A DNA stretch of 64,000 bases, taken from contig CAYZGK010000002.1 in the NCBI GenBank assembly GCA_964478025.1, positions 1 to 64,000 on the forward strand, given 5' to 3'. This DNA is from UBA3700 sp964478025. GTDB lineage: Bacteria > Bacillota > Clostridia > Christensenellales > UBA3700. The notes under the pieces are model-generated. The model had not been told where the DNA came from. It saw only the letters and a list, made by a program, of their open reading frames with translations, and did no database searches. Positions 27,899 to 37,462 of this stretch are shown here, piece after piece (the first letter of the stretch is position 1; every line of letters begins with the position of its first letter). The position numbers were made by a program, and so were the translations under genes.

Positions 27899-29109
27899 TA
27901 TTTTGCTGAAACTTTTAAGTGAATTTTCTTACCTTTATGCAATGTAAATCCATTCTTTAAATCATTTTCCGTTACTTGATATGAAAAATCTGGAATAACT
28001 GTATCATCTATCTTTACAGCACCAGCTTTTATAATATCTCTTGCTTCACTTTTTGATTTACAAGCACCTACACTTACTAAAATATCACAGATATTTAAGC
28101 ATGTTATATCTACTTTCTTTTCTGGAAGTTCACCGCCATTTCCACCAAATGCTGCCTCAGCTTGTGCTTGTACTTGTTTTGCTATGTCTTCACCATGAAC
28201 AATCTTTGTAACTTCATAAGCTAAAACTTTCTTAGCTTCATTAATTCTTTCATCTTGATATTTACATAATTCTCTTATTTTATCCATCTCAACGAAAGTA
28301 ATTAATCTTAAACACTTTTCAACATCAGCATCTGCTGTATTTCTCCAATATTGATAAAAATCATATGGTGATGTCTTATTTGGATCTAACCAAACAGCTC
28401 CCTTTTGAGTTTTACCCATTTTCTTACCTTCAGATGTTGTTAATAATTCAAATGTCATAGCATATGCAGGCTTTTGTAATTTTCTTCTAATTAAATCTGC
28501 TCCTGCTAACATATTTGACCATTGATCAGCACCGCCACATTGTAATTTACATCCAGCATGTTGATATAAATATAAGAAATCATAACCTTGCATTAACATA
28601 TAGTTAAACTCAAGGAATGATAATCCTTTTTCCATTCTTTGTTTAAAACATTCACAAGTTAACATTTGATTAACTGAAAAATATCTTCCTATATCTCTAA
28701 TAAATTCAATGTAATTTAAATTATCAAGCCAATCAGCATTATTCATAATAACAGCAGCATTTTCACCTTCAAAAGATAAAAATTTGCTCATTTGCTTTTT
28801 AAAGCACTCAACGTTATGGTTAATAACTTCATCAGTCATCATTTGGCGCATATCAGTTCTTCCTGATGGGTCACCAATTTTACCTGTACCACCACCAACT
28901 AGAATAATTGGCTTATGACCAGCTTTTTGCATATGACTCATAGCCATAAGTGCTAAAAAATGTCCAACGTGCAAAGAATCTGCTGTTGGATCAAATCCAA
29001 TGTAAAATGGAACACTTTCTTTTCCTAATAATTCATATAGGTCATCTTCATAAACTGTTTGATGAATAAAACCTCTCTCTCTTAGTGTGTCCATAATATT
29101 TTTTGACAT
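27898..29109 (-). CDS. tyrS: Tyrosyl-tRNA synthetase
   Basis: The 403-residue class I synthetase charges tRNA-Tyr. The HIGH-type motif is DPTADSLHVGHFLALM (near residue 42). The KMSKS-type loop reads SEGKKMGKTQKG (near 232), and an S4 RNA-binding domain ends the protein. It is the first gene of tyrS-yigZ-ilvE. The leader is short (about 45 bases) and holds no T-box that I can see, which is unusual for a clostridial tyrS. Confidence 0.96.
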   Translation of the reverse strand: MSKNIMDTLRERGFIHQTVYEDDLYELLGKESVPFYIGFDPTADSLHVGHFLALMAMSHMQKAGHKPIILVGGGTGKIGDPSGRTDMRQMMTDEVINHNVECFKKQMSKFLSFEGENAAVIMNNADWLDNLNYIEFIRDIGRYFSVNQMLTCECFKQRMEKGLSFLEFNYMLMQGYDFLYLYQHAGCKLQCGGADQWSNMLAGADLIRRKLQKPAYAMTFELLTTSEGKKMGKTQKGAVWLDPNKTSPYDFYQYWRNTADADVEKCLRLITFVEMDKIRELCKYQDERINEAKKVLAYEVTKIVHGEDIAKQVQAQAEAAFGGNGGELPEKKVDITCLNICDILVSVGACKSKSEARDIIKAGAVKIDDTVIPDFSYQVTENDLKNGFTLHKGKKIHLKVSAK

Positions 29110-29154
29110 ATTTAAAATTCTCCTATGACGCGTTTTTGCCGCAGTCTAAATATT

Positions 29155-29183
29155 ATTATATTTATATATTAATATTTTCTCAA
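29155..29183 (-). promoter_or_regulatory. Promoter of tyrS-yigZ-ilvE
   Basis: Minus-strand -35 TTGAGA (29178-29183) and -10 TATAAT (29155-29160) are 17 bases apart, about 45 bases before the tyrS start. Confidence 0.75.
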
Positions 29184-29284
29184 CTTAAAATTATTAATAA
29201 TTTGTTTAATTCAACATTAAACCACGAAAAATCAAACAAAAACTAATATTTTTTGCTATAAATTATCTTTATTTCATGTAATTT

Positions 29285-30637
29285 TTAAATGAAAACTTTC
29301 TCAAGTTCTTCTTCCTTTTCGCATTCTTTTTCAAATACTGTAAACATCAAAATCATAAATAATTGATAAGGAAGTGGACAAAAATCTCCTGGATTGACGA
29401 GTGCTAATAACTCAAAACCTATAAATGATAACATTAAAGCAGATGTAAACTTATAGTGACGTTTTCTAAACAAATTTACTCTAAATAAAAATTGATAAAC
29501 ATAAGCTATAATACCAACACTGCCTAAACTTCCAATAACCTGGAATGGTGTTGAGTGATACCAATACATTGCACCCTTCTTTGGATAGTAATATTCACCA
29601 TACGCACCTAATCCTTTACCGAATATAGGACTTTCTTTAAAACACTCAATTGCATAATTAAATAAACCAAATCTAGCCTCTCCACTTCTTACCTTTAACA
29701 TGGACACAATTTTATCAAACTTAACAGCAATTAAAACAACTATACCTGTAAGCATAATCGTTAAAAGTATACTCATAATTATCTTTAAGTTTTTATCATT
29801 TGTTTTATAAATGTAAATCATATAAAGTGGAGACATAACAAGGCCCATAATAATTCCACCACGAGATAATGTACCAAAAAGTGCAATAACTTCAAGCGCA
29901 CCTAAAAGCAATGCTCTAATCGGTTTTTCTTCTCTTCGCATATAGTAAAACGCAAAAGGTATCGTATAGAATAAATTTGCGGATAAATTGTTACCCATTT
30001 GAAGTTTGTTATTAAAACTTGAAAAATCTGTTATAAGTAATTCAAAATTCTCCACATAGAATAATGCTAAAATAAGCACTAAAAACATTCCATAAAAAAC
30101 CATTGTCTTAGTTAAATTTAAAACATAATCAGCTTTAAAATCTATATACGTTCTAAACAAAACATATAATATAACAAGTCCAATTCCAAGACCAAAGACA
30201 TAATAAAGTGCTGTTAATTGGAAATATTCCTCTGCACTTATACTAAATAGCCCACCAAATGTTACAGCGATAGCAACAGCACTTGTTGGGAAAATCATTT
30301 TTGAACAATTTAGTTTATGTGGAAACCTTACAAAGTGTGTTATCAAACTTGCAATAATAAATATACCAGCAGGCCATAATTTAACCCAATAATCAAAGCT
30401 TGCATATTTTCTTAAAACAATTGCAGTAAATAGTAAAAATGGAAGCAATGGCTTCATAAAGTCATCAATCAATATTAAATCTAAGCAAATAATACTAAAT
30501 AAGAATATTGCTGCAACATAATTAAAACCAAAAGCATAAAATACAAATGTAAAGAATACACAAACAATATTGTAATACTTTGACTCCAAAAATTCTTTAA
30601 CATCTAAGTAATTTATTTTACTACTAATTGCTTTCAT
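29285..30637 (-). CDS. O-antigen ligase/polymerase-like membrane protein
   Basis: The 450-residue product has about eleven membrane segments and a Wzy_C-type extracytoplasmic loop with GLFNYAIECFKESPIFGKG, then YWYHSTPFQVIGSLGSVG. Such proteins join or polymerise glycan chains on the outside of the membrane. In a Gram-positive cell the likely products are capsular or wall glycans. There is no glycosyltransferase cluster around it, so the polymer is unknown. The gene stands alone, with 141 bases of plain AT-rich DNA upstream. Confidence 0.7.
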   Translation of the reverse strand: MKAISSKINYLDVKEFLESKYYNIVCVFFTFVFYAFGFNYVAAIFLFSIICLDLILIDDFMKPLLPFLLFTAIVLRKYASFDYWVKLWPAGIFIIASLITHFVRFPHKLNCSKMIFPTSAVAIAVTFGGLFSISAEEYFQLTALYYVFGLGIGLVILYVLFRTYIDFKADYVLNLTKTMVFYGMFLVLILALFYVENFELLITDFSSFNNKLQMGNNLSANLFYTIPFAFYYMRREEKPIRALLLGALEVIALFGTLSRGGIIMGLVMSPLYMIYIYKTNDKNLKIIMSILLTIMLTGIVVLIAVKFDKIVSMLKVRSGEARFGLFNYAIECFKESPIFGKGLGAYGEYYYPKKGAMYWYHSTPFQVIGSLGSVGIIAYVYQFLFRVNLFRKRHYKFTSALMLSFIGFELLALVNPGDFCPLPYQLFMILMFTVFEKECEKEEELEKVFI

Positions 30638-30778
30638 AACATTTTTTAGAATATACTATTTAATCCATATTGTCTACTATTTTTTTAATATTAATTAAAC
30701 AATAACCATAATAAGAAAAATAAATTTTCCCTCATCTTTGTAAGATCTTATTAAATATTTGAATGATAACTATTTTTT

Positions 30779-31846
30779 TTAATTACAATCAACACTTATT
30801 ACATCTTTTTTTAAAATCTTTTTTCTACATAAGTAATCTACGATTATAGTTAATGCAATTTCGATAACTGTAACAATAATAAGTGTAAGCCAACCTTTAG
30901 TAAAGTATGAAAATACATCTAAATATTCGTACAATTCACCAGCTTGTAGATAAAACAAAGAAAATAATCCAAATAAAATTTTATTACTTACACCAATGGA
31001 ATTAGCAATATAGAAAATGCTTCTTGTTACAAAATACGTTATCACTGTCAAAGAAATAGACATTTTTCTATTTTTTATTAACATTGTTAATTTTGCAAAA
31101 TTCATCCAAAATAACATAGATAGTATTATCGTCACAAACTTTGGCAAAAATACTATTTCTAACGCACTTTTTTCAAAAAAGCCATCTTCACCATACAATA
31201 AAAATTTTGCTGCGCTATCAGACCATCCCATTATAAACGGAATAACCATTGTAAGTAGTAGATATAAAGTTGATATTAAATATAAAAAAACATTTTTACC
31301 AAAAAATACATTTTTTCGGTTGTTAGAAGAAATTAATATATTTTTTAAAGAATCGTTTATATCTAAATTAAACACTTCAAAAGCCAAAGTTATAGCAAGA
31401 ATAGGTAAAACTAGCGATAGTGCTTTAAATACTACAACCATTACATAACTACCCTGATGACTTAAATCAAACGTTTGTTGATGCGTAGTTAAGTAGTCCA
31501 CCGAAAATGTGTTATTTTCAATCAAAAAATCATAATATAGATATTCTTTTTCATAATCATAATTAGGAACTATAATCACACCATCTGGCAAATCTCCACT
31601 CTGTCCATCAAGATAATCCAATATTTGTTTATAGAATTCTCTTTGTTCTATATATTCAACTCTAAGCACAACTTTATCTTCGTTAGATAATTCTTCTTTT
31701 TCATGTAAAGGAAACGAAAATGCATAAATCAAGACTATACTAAAAAAAACAATAAAAAATAACAACCACAACAAAAAGATGTCTTTATTCCTTATTGTTT
31801 TATTCATTTCTAAATATAAAGTCGTTTTAACTGCAGATTCTCTCAT
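30779..31846 (-). CDS. ABC-2-type membrane permease-like protein
   Basis: This 355-residue protein has one N-terminal membrane helix (residues 24-44), an extracytoplasmic domain to about residue 140, then five or six further helices. That is the layout of ABC-2 permeases such as those exporting peptides or polymers. A conserved-looking cytoplasmic loop (DSLKNILISSNNRKNVFFGKN) follows helix 2. No ATP-binding subunit lies next to it. It could work with a subunit encoded elsewhere. Confidence 0.6.
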   Translation of the reverse strand: MRESAVKTTLYLEMNKTIRNKDIFLLWLLFFIVFFSIVLIYAFSFPLHEKEELSNEDKVVLRVEYIEQREFYKQILDYLDGQSGDLPDGVIIVPNYDYEKEYLYYDFLIENNTFSVDYLTTHQQTFDLSHQGSYVMVVVFKALSLVLPILAITLAFEVFNLDINDSLKNILISSNNRKNVFFGKNVFLYLISTLYLLLTMVIPFIMGWSDSAAKFLLYGEDGFFEKSALEIVFLPKFVTIILSMLFWMNFAKLTMLIKNRKMSISLTVITYFVTRSIFYIANSIGVSNKILFGLFSLFYLQAGELYEYLDVFSYFTKGWLTLIIVTVIEIALTIIVDYLCRKKILKKDVISVDCN

Positions 31847-31932
31847 GATTACTCTCTACTTGTCATCAATGTACCACACACAGTATTTATTGTCAATACA
31901 CCCATTTTTATTCATATTTTTTATATCATAAT

Positions 31933-31966
31933 AAAAAAAAAGCTGCCTACTTTTTATAGACAGCTT
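31933..31966 (-). terminator. Terminator after the M28 peptidase
   Basis: AGCTGCCTA/TAGACAGCT (31941-31966) is followed by nine Ts on the minus strand. Confidence 0.88.
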
Positions 31967-31984
31967 TTAAATTGTTTTTATTAA

Positions 31985-33235
31985 TTATTCACCATACTTT
32001 TTATCAAAATTCTCTAACATTTTTACTGAAACTGCATAACAATCAGCAAGTGCTTCTTGATCAAGGTTAGTCCATGTATCTTTTCTTGTATGATAATATG
32101 GTTGTAAGTTATAATCCATAGCACCTATAGATATAGTTTTAAAACCACCAAATTTTTTAAATGCTGCAGCATCTGTTGCGCCACCAAAAGGAGGAATAAT
32201 ACCTTTTGAACATTTAATACCAAGTTCGTCTGCAGCCTCAACAAAGGCATCTCCTACTTCTTTATCTAACGCAACAGTTGCGTTTAAATCTCTATAGTTT
32301 GCAGCTAAGAATTTTCCTTCTCTTATAGTATCGTAAGATATAATCCATGTTGGGACATCTTTATAATCATTTTTATGAGCTTCAGCCCATGCCCAAGCAC
32401 CACGAAGACCAGCCTCTTCAGAACCTGTTGTAATAACACCAATTTCAGTATGCTCAAGTTCTATTCCTTGTTCCTTTAGTGCCTTTAAAATAGCAATACC
32501 CATGTAACAACCAGATAAGTTATCATTTGCACCATCTACAATAATTTTTTCATTCCACATAAAGCAAAGAGCAATAAACCAAGGAATAAAGAAAAATCCT
32601 ATTAAAGATAAAATTAAATTTAGTGTCATTGTTGTCTTCATAACAGGAATAACCGGTCCTAGCATTGCAGTATTAATTATTCCTACTACAAACATATAAA
32701 CAAGTCCAAGTCCACCAAATATATATTGAGAAATATGTGCAATACCACCATATTTTTCATTTACGGGCCATAACCAACAAGCATCAGCATGTCCATTAAA
32801 GAATATTCTAGCTTTAACCTCGCCACTTGGCTTTTTTATAGCTGTCATATTATGTCCTGTTTCTTCTTTAAATAATGGGTCTAATAATTTCTTATATAAT
32901 CCAAATTGTAAAAACAAAATAACAAGTGCAATAAAAGATAAAACAATGCCAACTACTGGAACAAAAAAGTTTGCTATAAATGCAGCAATACCTAATGCAA
33001 CACAATAATAAATCCAACCAAAGAATGAACCTGGATTTTCTTTAAAACTTTCAAGCTTAGTATATTCTGCTCCACCTTCTTTCACCATAACCTCACCCAT
33101 ATATTCACAGGCCATTTTCTCGCCTTCTGAACCTGGGTTTCTTTTTGGCATATCACGACAAATATGAGTGATTTCATCCATCATAAATTTTGCCGATTCA
33201 TTTTTATTCTCAATTAATTTTGATAAATCTGCCAT
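31985..33235 (-). CDS. M28 metallopeptidase with membrane helices inserted in the domain
   Basis: The 416-residue protein has the M28 zinc ligands in order: His in FFNGHADACW (near residue 151), the bridging Asp in DGANDNLSG (near 234), the catalytic and metal Glu in TGSEEAGLRG (near 263), Asp in SYDTIREG, and His in YYHTRKDTW (near 386). M28 enzymes remove N-terminal residues from peptides. Two hydrophobic stretches are unusual: residues about 73-115, before the first ligand, and about 165-227, between the first His and the bridging Asp. The peptidase therefore appears to sit at the membrane. It is monocistronic. Confidence 0.82.
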   Translation of the reverse strand: MADLSKLIENKNESAKFMMDEITHICRDMPKRNPGSEGEKMACEYMGEVMVKEGGAEYTKLESFKENPGSFFGWIYYCVALGIAAFIANFFVPVVGIVLSFIALVILFLQFGLYKKLLDPLFKEETGHNMTAIKKPSGEVKARIFFNGHADACWLWPVNEKYGGIAHISQYIFGGLGLVYMFVVGIINTAMLGPVIPVMKTTMTLNLILSLIGFFFIPWFIALCFMWNEKIIVDGANDNLSGCYMGIAILKALKEQGIELEHTEIGVITTGSEEAGLRGAWAWAEAHKNDYKDVPTWIISYDTIREGKFLAANYRDLNATVALDKEVGDAFVEAADELGIKCSKGIIPPFGGATDAAAFKKFGGFKTISIGAMDYNLQPYYHTRKDTWTNLDQEALADCYAVSVKMLENFDKKYGE

Positions 33236-33318
33236 ACAATAAATCCTCCACGTTTTTTATTTTAGCAAAAACAAATACTCTTTTTAATAGGAAAATTAAA
33301 AATCTATGTAAAATACAT

Positions 33319-33349
33319 AAAAAAATAGCTACCCATTAAGAGTAGCTAT
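33319..33349 (-). terminator. Terminator after the GGGtGRT gene
   Basis: ATAGCTAC/GTAGCTAT with a 9-base loop is followed by seven Ts on the minus strand. Confidence 0.9.
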
Positions 33350-33368
33350 CCTAAATTTATATTTAAAT

Positions 33369-34376
33369 TTATTTGTTCATTGCTTGAGATACAGCAACTG
33401 CAACAGCAACTGTAGCACCAACCATTGGGTTGTTACCCATACCGATTAATCCCATCATTTCTACGTGAGCAGGAACTGATGATGAACCAGCAAATTGAGC
33501 ATCTGAGTGCATACGTCCCATTGTATCTGTCATACCATATGAAGCAGGACCAGCAGCCATATTATCTGGGTGTAATGTACGTCCTGTACCACCACCTGAA
33601 GCTACTGAGAAGTATTTCTTACCCATTTCGATACATTCTTTCTTGTATGTTCCAGCAACTGGATGTTGGAATCTTGTTGGGTTTGTAGAGTTACCAGTAA
33701 TTGATACATCAACACCTTCTAAGTGCATGATTGCAACACCTTCTCTAACATCATCTGCACCATAGCATCTTACAGCTAATCTATCTGGATTTGAACCATA
33801 CTTTGTTTCCTTAACAATTGATACTTTACCTGTTGCATAATCAAAAGATGTTTCAACATGTGTAAATCCGTTAATTCTAGAAATAATCTTAGCTGCATCT
33901 TTTCCTAAACCATTTAGAATAACTCTTAATGGCTCTTTTCTAACTTTGTTTGCAGTTTTAGCAATACCGATAGCACCTTCAGCAGCAGCAAATGATTCAT
34001 GTCCTGCTAAGAAAGCAAAACATTTAGAATTTTCATTTAATAACATAGCACCTAAGTTACCATGTCCTAAACCTACCTTTCTATCATCAGCAACTGATCC
34101 AGGAATACAGAATGATTGTAAACCTACACCAATCCACTTTGCAGCTTCTTCTGCTGTCTTTGCTCCTTTCTTAATAGCAATAGCAGCACCTACCATATAT
34201 GCATAACATGCGTTTTCAAAACAAATAGTTTGGATATCCTTTACCATTTGGTAAACATCTAATCCCTTTTCTTTTGTTATTTTTTCTGCTTCTTCAATAG
34301 AAGAAATACCAGCTTCGTTTAAAGCTTTATTAATTTGGTTAATACGTCTTTCGTATCCTTCAAATGTGATTGCCAT
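33369..34376 (-). CDS. GGGtGRT family protein
   Basis: The 335-residue protein carries the motif that names the family, SGGGTGRTLHPDNMA (near residue 262), and ends in a glycine- and alanine-rich segment (GLIGMGNNPMVGATVAVAVA). The N-terminal part is helical, with GHGNLGAMLLNENSKCF. No enzymatic role has been shown for the family that I know of. It lies 18 bases after an iron-sulfur scaffold-like gene and shares its promoter and terminator. The pair travels together in many anaerobes, which suggests a joint function in Fe-S or redox biology. Confidence 0.85.
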   Translation of the reverse strand: MAITFEGYERRINQINKALNEAGISSIEEAEKITKEKGLDVYQMVKDIQTICFENACYAYMVGAAIAIKKGAKTAEEAAKWIGVGLQSFCIPGSVADDRKVGLGHGNLGAMLLNENSKCFAFLAGHESFAAAEGAIGIAKTANKVRKEPLRVILNGLGKDAAKIISRINGFTHVETSFDYATGKVSIVKETKYGSNPDRLAVRCYGADDVREGVAIMHLEGVDVSITGNSTNPTRFQHPVAGTYKKECIEMGKKYFSVASGGGTGRTLHPDNMAAGPASYGMTDTMGRMHSDAQFAGSSSVPAHVEMMGLIGMGNNPMVGATVAVAVAVSQAMNK

Positions 34377-34394
34377 AGTTAATATTCCTCCTTA

Positions 34395-35087
34395 TTATTC
34401 TTTACGTGGATCAATGTACTTAACAGCATCATTGTATCTTCCGTATTGGCCTTTTGCCTTTTCAAGAGCTTCTTCAGCTTTTAAGCCCTTCTTCATGAAG
34501 TCTGTAAACTTACCTAATGATAGATATTGATAACCACAAATTTCATTATTTTCATCAAGTCCGATAGATGTAATATATCCTTCAGCTAGTTCAAGATATC
34601 TTGGTCCCTTTTCTTTTGTAGAATAAATTGTACCAACTTGTGAACGTAATCCCTTTCCTAAGTCTTCAAGACCAGCACCGATAGGTAAACCATTTTCAGA
34701 GAAAGCAGATTGTGTTCTACCATAAACTATTTGTAAGAATAATTCTCTCATAGCAGTATTGATAGCATCACATACTAAGTCTGTGTTAACAGCCTCTAAA
34801 ACTGTCTTACCAACAATTGCTTCACTTGCCATAGCAGCAGAGTGTGTCATACCTGAACAACCAATTGTTTCAATTAAAGCTTCTTCAATAATGCCGTTTT
34901 TAACATTTAAAGAAATCTTACAAGCACCTTGTTGTGGAGCACACCAGCCGATACCATGAGTGAAACCATTGATATCTTTGATTTCTCTTGAGTATACCCA
35001 TTTTCCTTCTTCAGGAATAGGAGCACATCCATGTGAAGCGCCACAAGTAACTTTGCACATATTTTGTACATCTTTTGTGTATTGCAT
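34395..35087 (-). CDS. Iron-sulfur cluster scaffold-like protein (NifU N-terminal type), GGGtGRT partner
   Basis: The 230-residue protein resembles the NifU/IscU N-terminal domain. Cysteines occur in CKVTCGASHGC at the N-terminus, WCAPQQGAC (near residue 50) and ETIGCSGMTHSAAMASEA (near 77). The last is the scaffold-type block. The remainder is specific to the GGGtGRT-linked form. It has AGGAG before the ATG and heads the two-gene unit. No iscS, nifS or suf gene is nearby, so it is not part of a standard assembly operon. Confidence 0.8.
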   Translation of the reverse strand: MQYTKDVQNMCKVTCGASHGCAPIPEEGKWVYSREIKDINGFTHGIGWCAPQQGACKISLNVKNGIIEEALIETIGCSGMTHSAAMASEAIVGKTVLEAVNTDLVCDAINTAMRELFLQIVYGRTQSAFSENGLPIGAGLEDLGKGLRSQVGTIYSTKEKGPRYLELAEGYITSIGLDENNEICGYQYLSLGKFTDFMKKGLKAEEALEKAKGQYGRYNDAVKYIDPRKE

Positions 35088-35123
35088 TTTAAAAATCTCC
35101 TTGTTATTTTTTCTATCTTGTTT

Positions 35124-35151
35124 ATTATATAATATTTTAAAATTATTTCAA
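35124..35151 (-). promoter_or_regulatory. Promoter of the scaffold-GGGtGRT unit
   Basis: Minus-strand -35 TTGAAA (35146-35151) and -10 TATAAT (35124-35129) are 16 bases apart. Confidence 0.7.
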
Positions 35152-35183
35152 ACAAAATAATTATCTAAGTTCATACATTTTGA

Positions 35184-35191
35184 TATATAAT
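35184..35191 (+). promoter_or_regulatory. -10 element of a probably leaderless gene
   Basis: TATATAAT ends 6 bases before the ATG at 35198, with a TG dinucleotide 1 base before it (extended -10). Transcription would begin at or next to the start codon. There is no ribosome binding site. Confidence 0.5.
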
Positions 35192-35197
35192 CATACT

Positions 35198-35815
35198 ATG
35201 AAAATTTATATCGTAAGACATGGAGAAACAGATGCTAATAAACAAGGTAAACTACAAGGTTTATCTGATGAACCATTAAACATAAATGGTATAAATCTAG
35301 CAAAAATAACTGGCAAGGCTTTAAAAGATATAAATTTTTCTAAGGCTTATTCCTCTCCACTTTTACGAGCAAAAACAACAATTTCAACTATATTAAGTGA
35401 AAATAATAATCCATCTACCACAATAACTTTAGATAATAGATTAATTGAGGTAGATATGGGCGATTGGCAAGGTAAAAAATTTAAAGAACCTAATGCTGAA
35501 ATTAATATAAATGATGTAAATCAATTTTTCACAAATCCTTTTGAATTTAGTGGAATTCCAAATGGAGAATCAGTTTATTCAGTTTGCAATAGAACTCAAC
35601 AATTCATAAAAGAATTAATTTCATTAAATGATGATAATAACTATCTTGTAGGAACACATGGTTTTGCTATGCGTGCTATGCTTAATTTTTTATATAAGGA
35701 TAAACATAATTTTTGGCATGGACATGTTCCTTATAATTGTTCAGTTAGCGTTATTGAAGCAAAAGATGGCGATATTAAGCTAATTCAAGACGATATAATC
35801 TTTTATAATAAGTAA
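35198..35815 (+). CDS. Histidine phosphatase family protein (phosphoglycerate mutase-like)
   Basis: The 205-residue product starts MKIYIVRHGETDANKQGKLQ with the catalytic RHGE motif. The second catalytic His is in VGTHGFAMRAML (near residue 152), and YSSPLLRAKTTI and LIEVDMGDWQGK are also present. The superfamily removes or moves phosphate through a phosphohistidine; the substrate could be a sugar phosphate, nucleotide or cofactor. I start at the ATG at 35198 because this is the family's normal start. A TATAAT-like -10 ends only 6-8 bases before it, so the mRNA may have no leader. Confidence 0.88.
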   Translation: MKIYIVRHGETDANKQGKLQGLSDEPLNINGINLAKITGKALKDINFSKAYSSPLLRAKTTISTILSENNNPSTTITLDNRLIEVDMGDWQGKKFKEPNAEININDVNQFFTNPFEFSGIPNGESVYSVCNRTQQFIKELISLNDDNNYLVGTHGFAMRAMLNFLYKDKHNFWHGHVPYNCSVSVIEAKDGDIKLIQDDIIFYNK

Positions 35816-35843
35816 AAAAATACTCCCTATTTTTGGGAGCATT
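35812..35843. terminator. Terminator shared by the histidine phosphatase and trpB2
   Basis: CTCCC...GGGAG with a 7-base loop is flanked by A and T runs on both sides, between two convergent genes. Confidence 0.8.
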
Positions 35844-35857
35844 TTAATAATTTCAAA

Positions 35858-37255
35858 TTATAAATTTTCGTTTCCTGGAAGACCTTTTAAATTTTCTCTA
35901 TATCTTGCAAGTTCTTCATCTGTTGGAATTACATCATTCATTTCATGTTTGTTATATTTATCATAAGCAACCATATCGAAAAATCCTGTACCTGTTAATC
36001 CAAATAATATTGTTTTTGCCTCTCCCGTTTCTTTACACTTTAAAGCTTCATCAATTGCTGCTCTAATTGCATGTGAACTTTCTGGAGCTGGCAAAATTGT
36101 TTCATATCTTGCAAACATAGTGGCAGCTTCGAAAACTTTTGTTTGTTCTACAGATACAGCTCTCATATATCCATCATGATATAACTTTGAAACTATTGGT
36201 GACATTCCATGGAATCTTAAACCTCCAGCATGATTTTTTGATGGAATAAATTGAGAACCTAGTGTATACATTTTAGCAAGTGGACATATCATACCCGTAT
36301 CACAATAATCATAAGCATAAACGCCACGAGTTAATGAAGGACAAGAAGCAGGCTCTACTGCAATAAAATCCGTATTAGGTTTTTTACCTAATAATTTATC
36401 TCTCATAAATGGAGCAATTAAACCTCCTAAATTAGAACCACCACCGGCACATCCTATAACCACATCAGGATATACACCTAATTTTTCCATAGCTGTATAA
36501 GATTCTAATCCTATTATTGATTGATGCAATAAAACTTGATTTAATACAGAACCTAATACATAACGAGTTGCGTGATTTGGATCAGATACCGCTGTCTCTA
36601 CAGCTTCTGATATAGCAGTTCCTAAAGAACCTGTACACTCTGGATCTTTTGCTAATATTTTTCTACCACATTCTGTAGTTGTAGATGGAGAAGGAATAAC
36701 CTTTGCTCCAAATGTTTGCATAAGAGTTTTTCTAAATGGCTTTTGTTCATAAGAACATTTAACCATAAAAACTGTTAAAGGCATTTCAAAATACGCACAA
36801 GCCTCAGATAAAGCTGACCCCCACTGACCTGCACCTGTTTCTGTTGTTAAAGCTTTTAATCCTTGTTTTTTTGCATAATAAACTTGAGGTACAGCAGAAT
36901 TTAATTTATGACTTCCTGATGTATTATTTCCTTCAAATTTATAATATATCTTAGCTGGAGTTCCTAAAGCTTTTTCAAGATTATATGCACGACAAAGAGG
37001 GGCTGGTCTATACTGCTTATAAATCTCCATGATTTCATCTGGAATATCTACGTATGCGGTATTATCATCTAATTCTTGATGTGCAAGCTCTTTACAAAAA
37101 ATGGGATATAATTCTTCTTCTGTTAATGGTTTTCCTGTAGCAGGATTTAAAAGCGGATCTGGTTTTTGTTGCATATCTGCTCTTAAATTGTACCATTTTC
37201 TAGGCAATTCATCTTCTGTTAAATAAGTTCTATAAGGTATTCCTTTTTCTTCCAT
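35858..37255 (-). CDS. trpB2: TrpB2-type tryptophan synthase beta chain, orphan
   Basis: The 465-residue PLP enzyme makes tryptophan from indole and serine. It has the TrpB2-type N-terminal extension (MEEKGIPYRTYLTEDELPRKW), the PLP lysine in GNNTSGSHKLNSA (near residue 119), ETGAGQWGSALSEA, and the phosphate loop GCAGGGSNLGG. The TrpB2 form does not need to form a tight complex with TrpA. No trpA or other trp gene is in the window, so it may salvage free indole. It is monocistronic, with a good promoter. Confidence 0.92.
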   Translation of the reverse strand: MEEKGIPYRTYLTEDELPRKWYNLRADMQQKPDPLLNPATGKPLTEEELYPIFCKELAHQELDDNTAYVDIPDEIMEIYKQYRPAPLCRAYNLEKALGTPAKIYYKFEGNNTSGSHKLNSAVPQVYYAKKQGLKALTTETGAGQWGSALSEACAYFEMPLTVFMVKCSYEQKPFRKTLMQTFGAKVIPSPSTTTECGRKILAKDPECTGSLGTAISEAVETAVSDPNHATRYVLGSVLNQVLLHQSIIGLESYTAMEKLGVYPDVVIGCAGGGSNLGGLIAPFMRDKLLGKKPNTDFIAVEPASCPSLTRGVYAYDYCDTGMICPLAKMYTLGSQFIPSKNHAGGLRFHGMSPIVSKLYHDGYMRAVSVEQTKVFEAATMFARYETILPAPESSHAIRAAIDEALKCKETGEAKTILFGLTGTGFFDMVAYDKYNKHEMNDVIPTDEELARYRENLKGLPGNENL

Positions 37256-37315
37256 TATTAAGCACTCCTATATAAAGTATTGTGATCGAAACTTGCGACC
37301 TCAAATTTTGCTCTT

Positions 37316-37344
37316 ATTATACTATTAAATTAAATAATCCGCAA
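37316..37344 (-). promoter_or_regulatory. Promoter of trpB2
   Basis: Minus-strand -35 TTGCGG (37339-37344) and -10 TATAAT (37316-37321) are 17 bases apart. The following 60-base leader has no T-box or obvious attenuator. Confidence 0.65.
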
Positions 37345-37462
37345 TGCTAGAGATTTGAATTATATAAGAAACAAGTCTAATACATTTTCTTGCGCATACA
37401 TATTAGGTGAAACTATGCAAGTAGGTGCAAAACATTGCAATTATTTACATTATAACGCAAAA

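Noticed and set aside
29110..29160. Possible T-box leader of tyrS, and likewise for trpS, thrC and ilvE
   Set aside because: The tyrS leader is about 45 bases after its promoter and the others are inside operons. No specifier loop or T-box sequence was seen.
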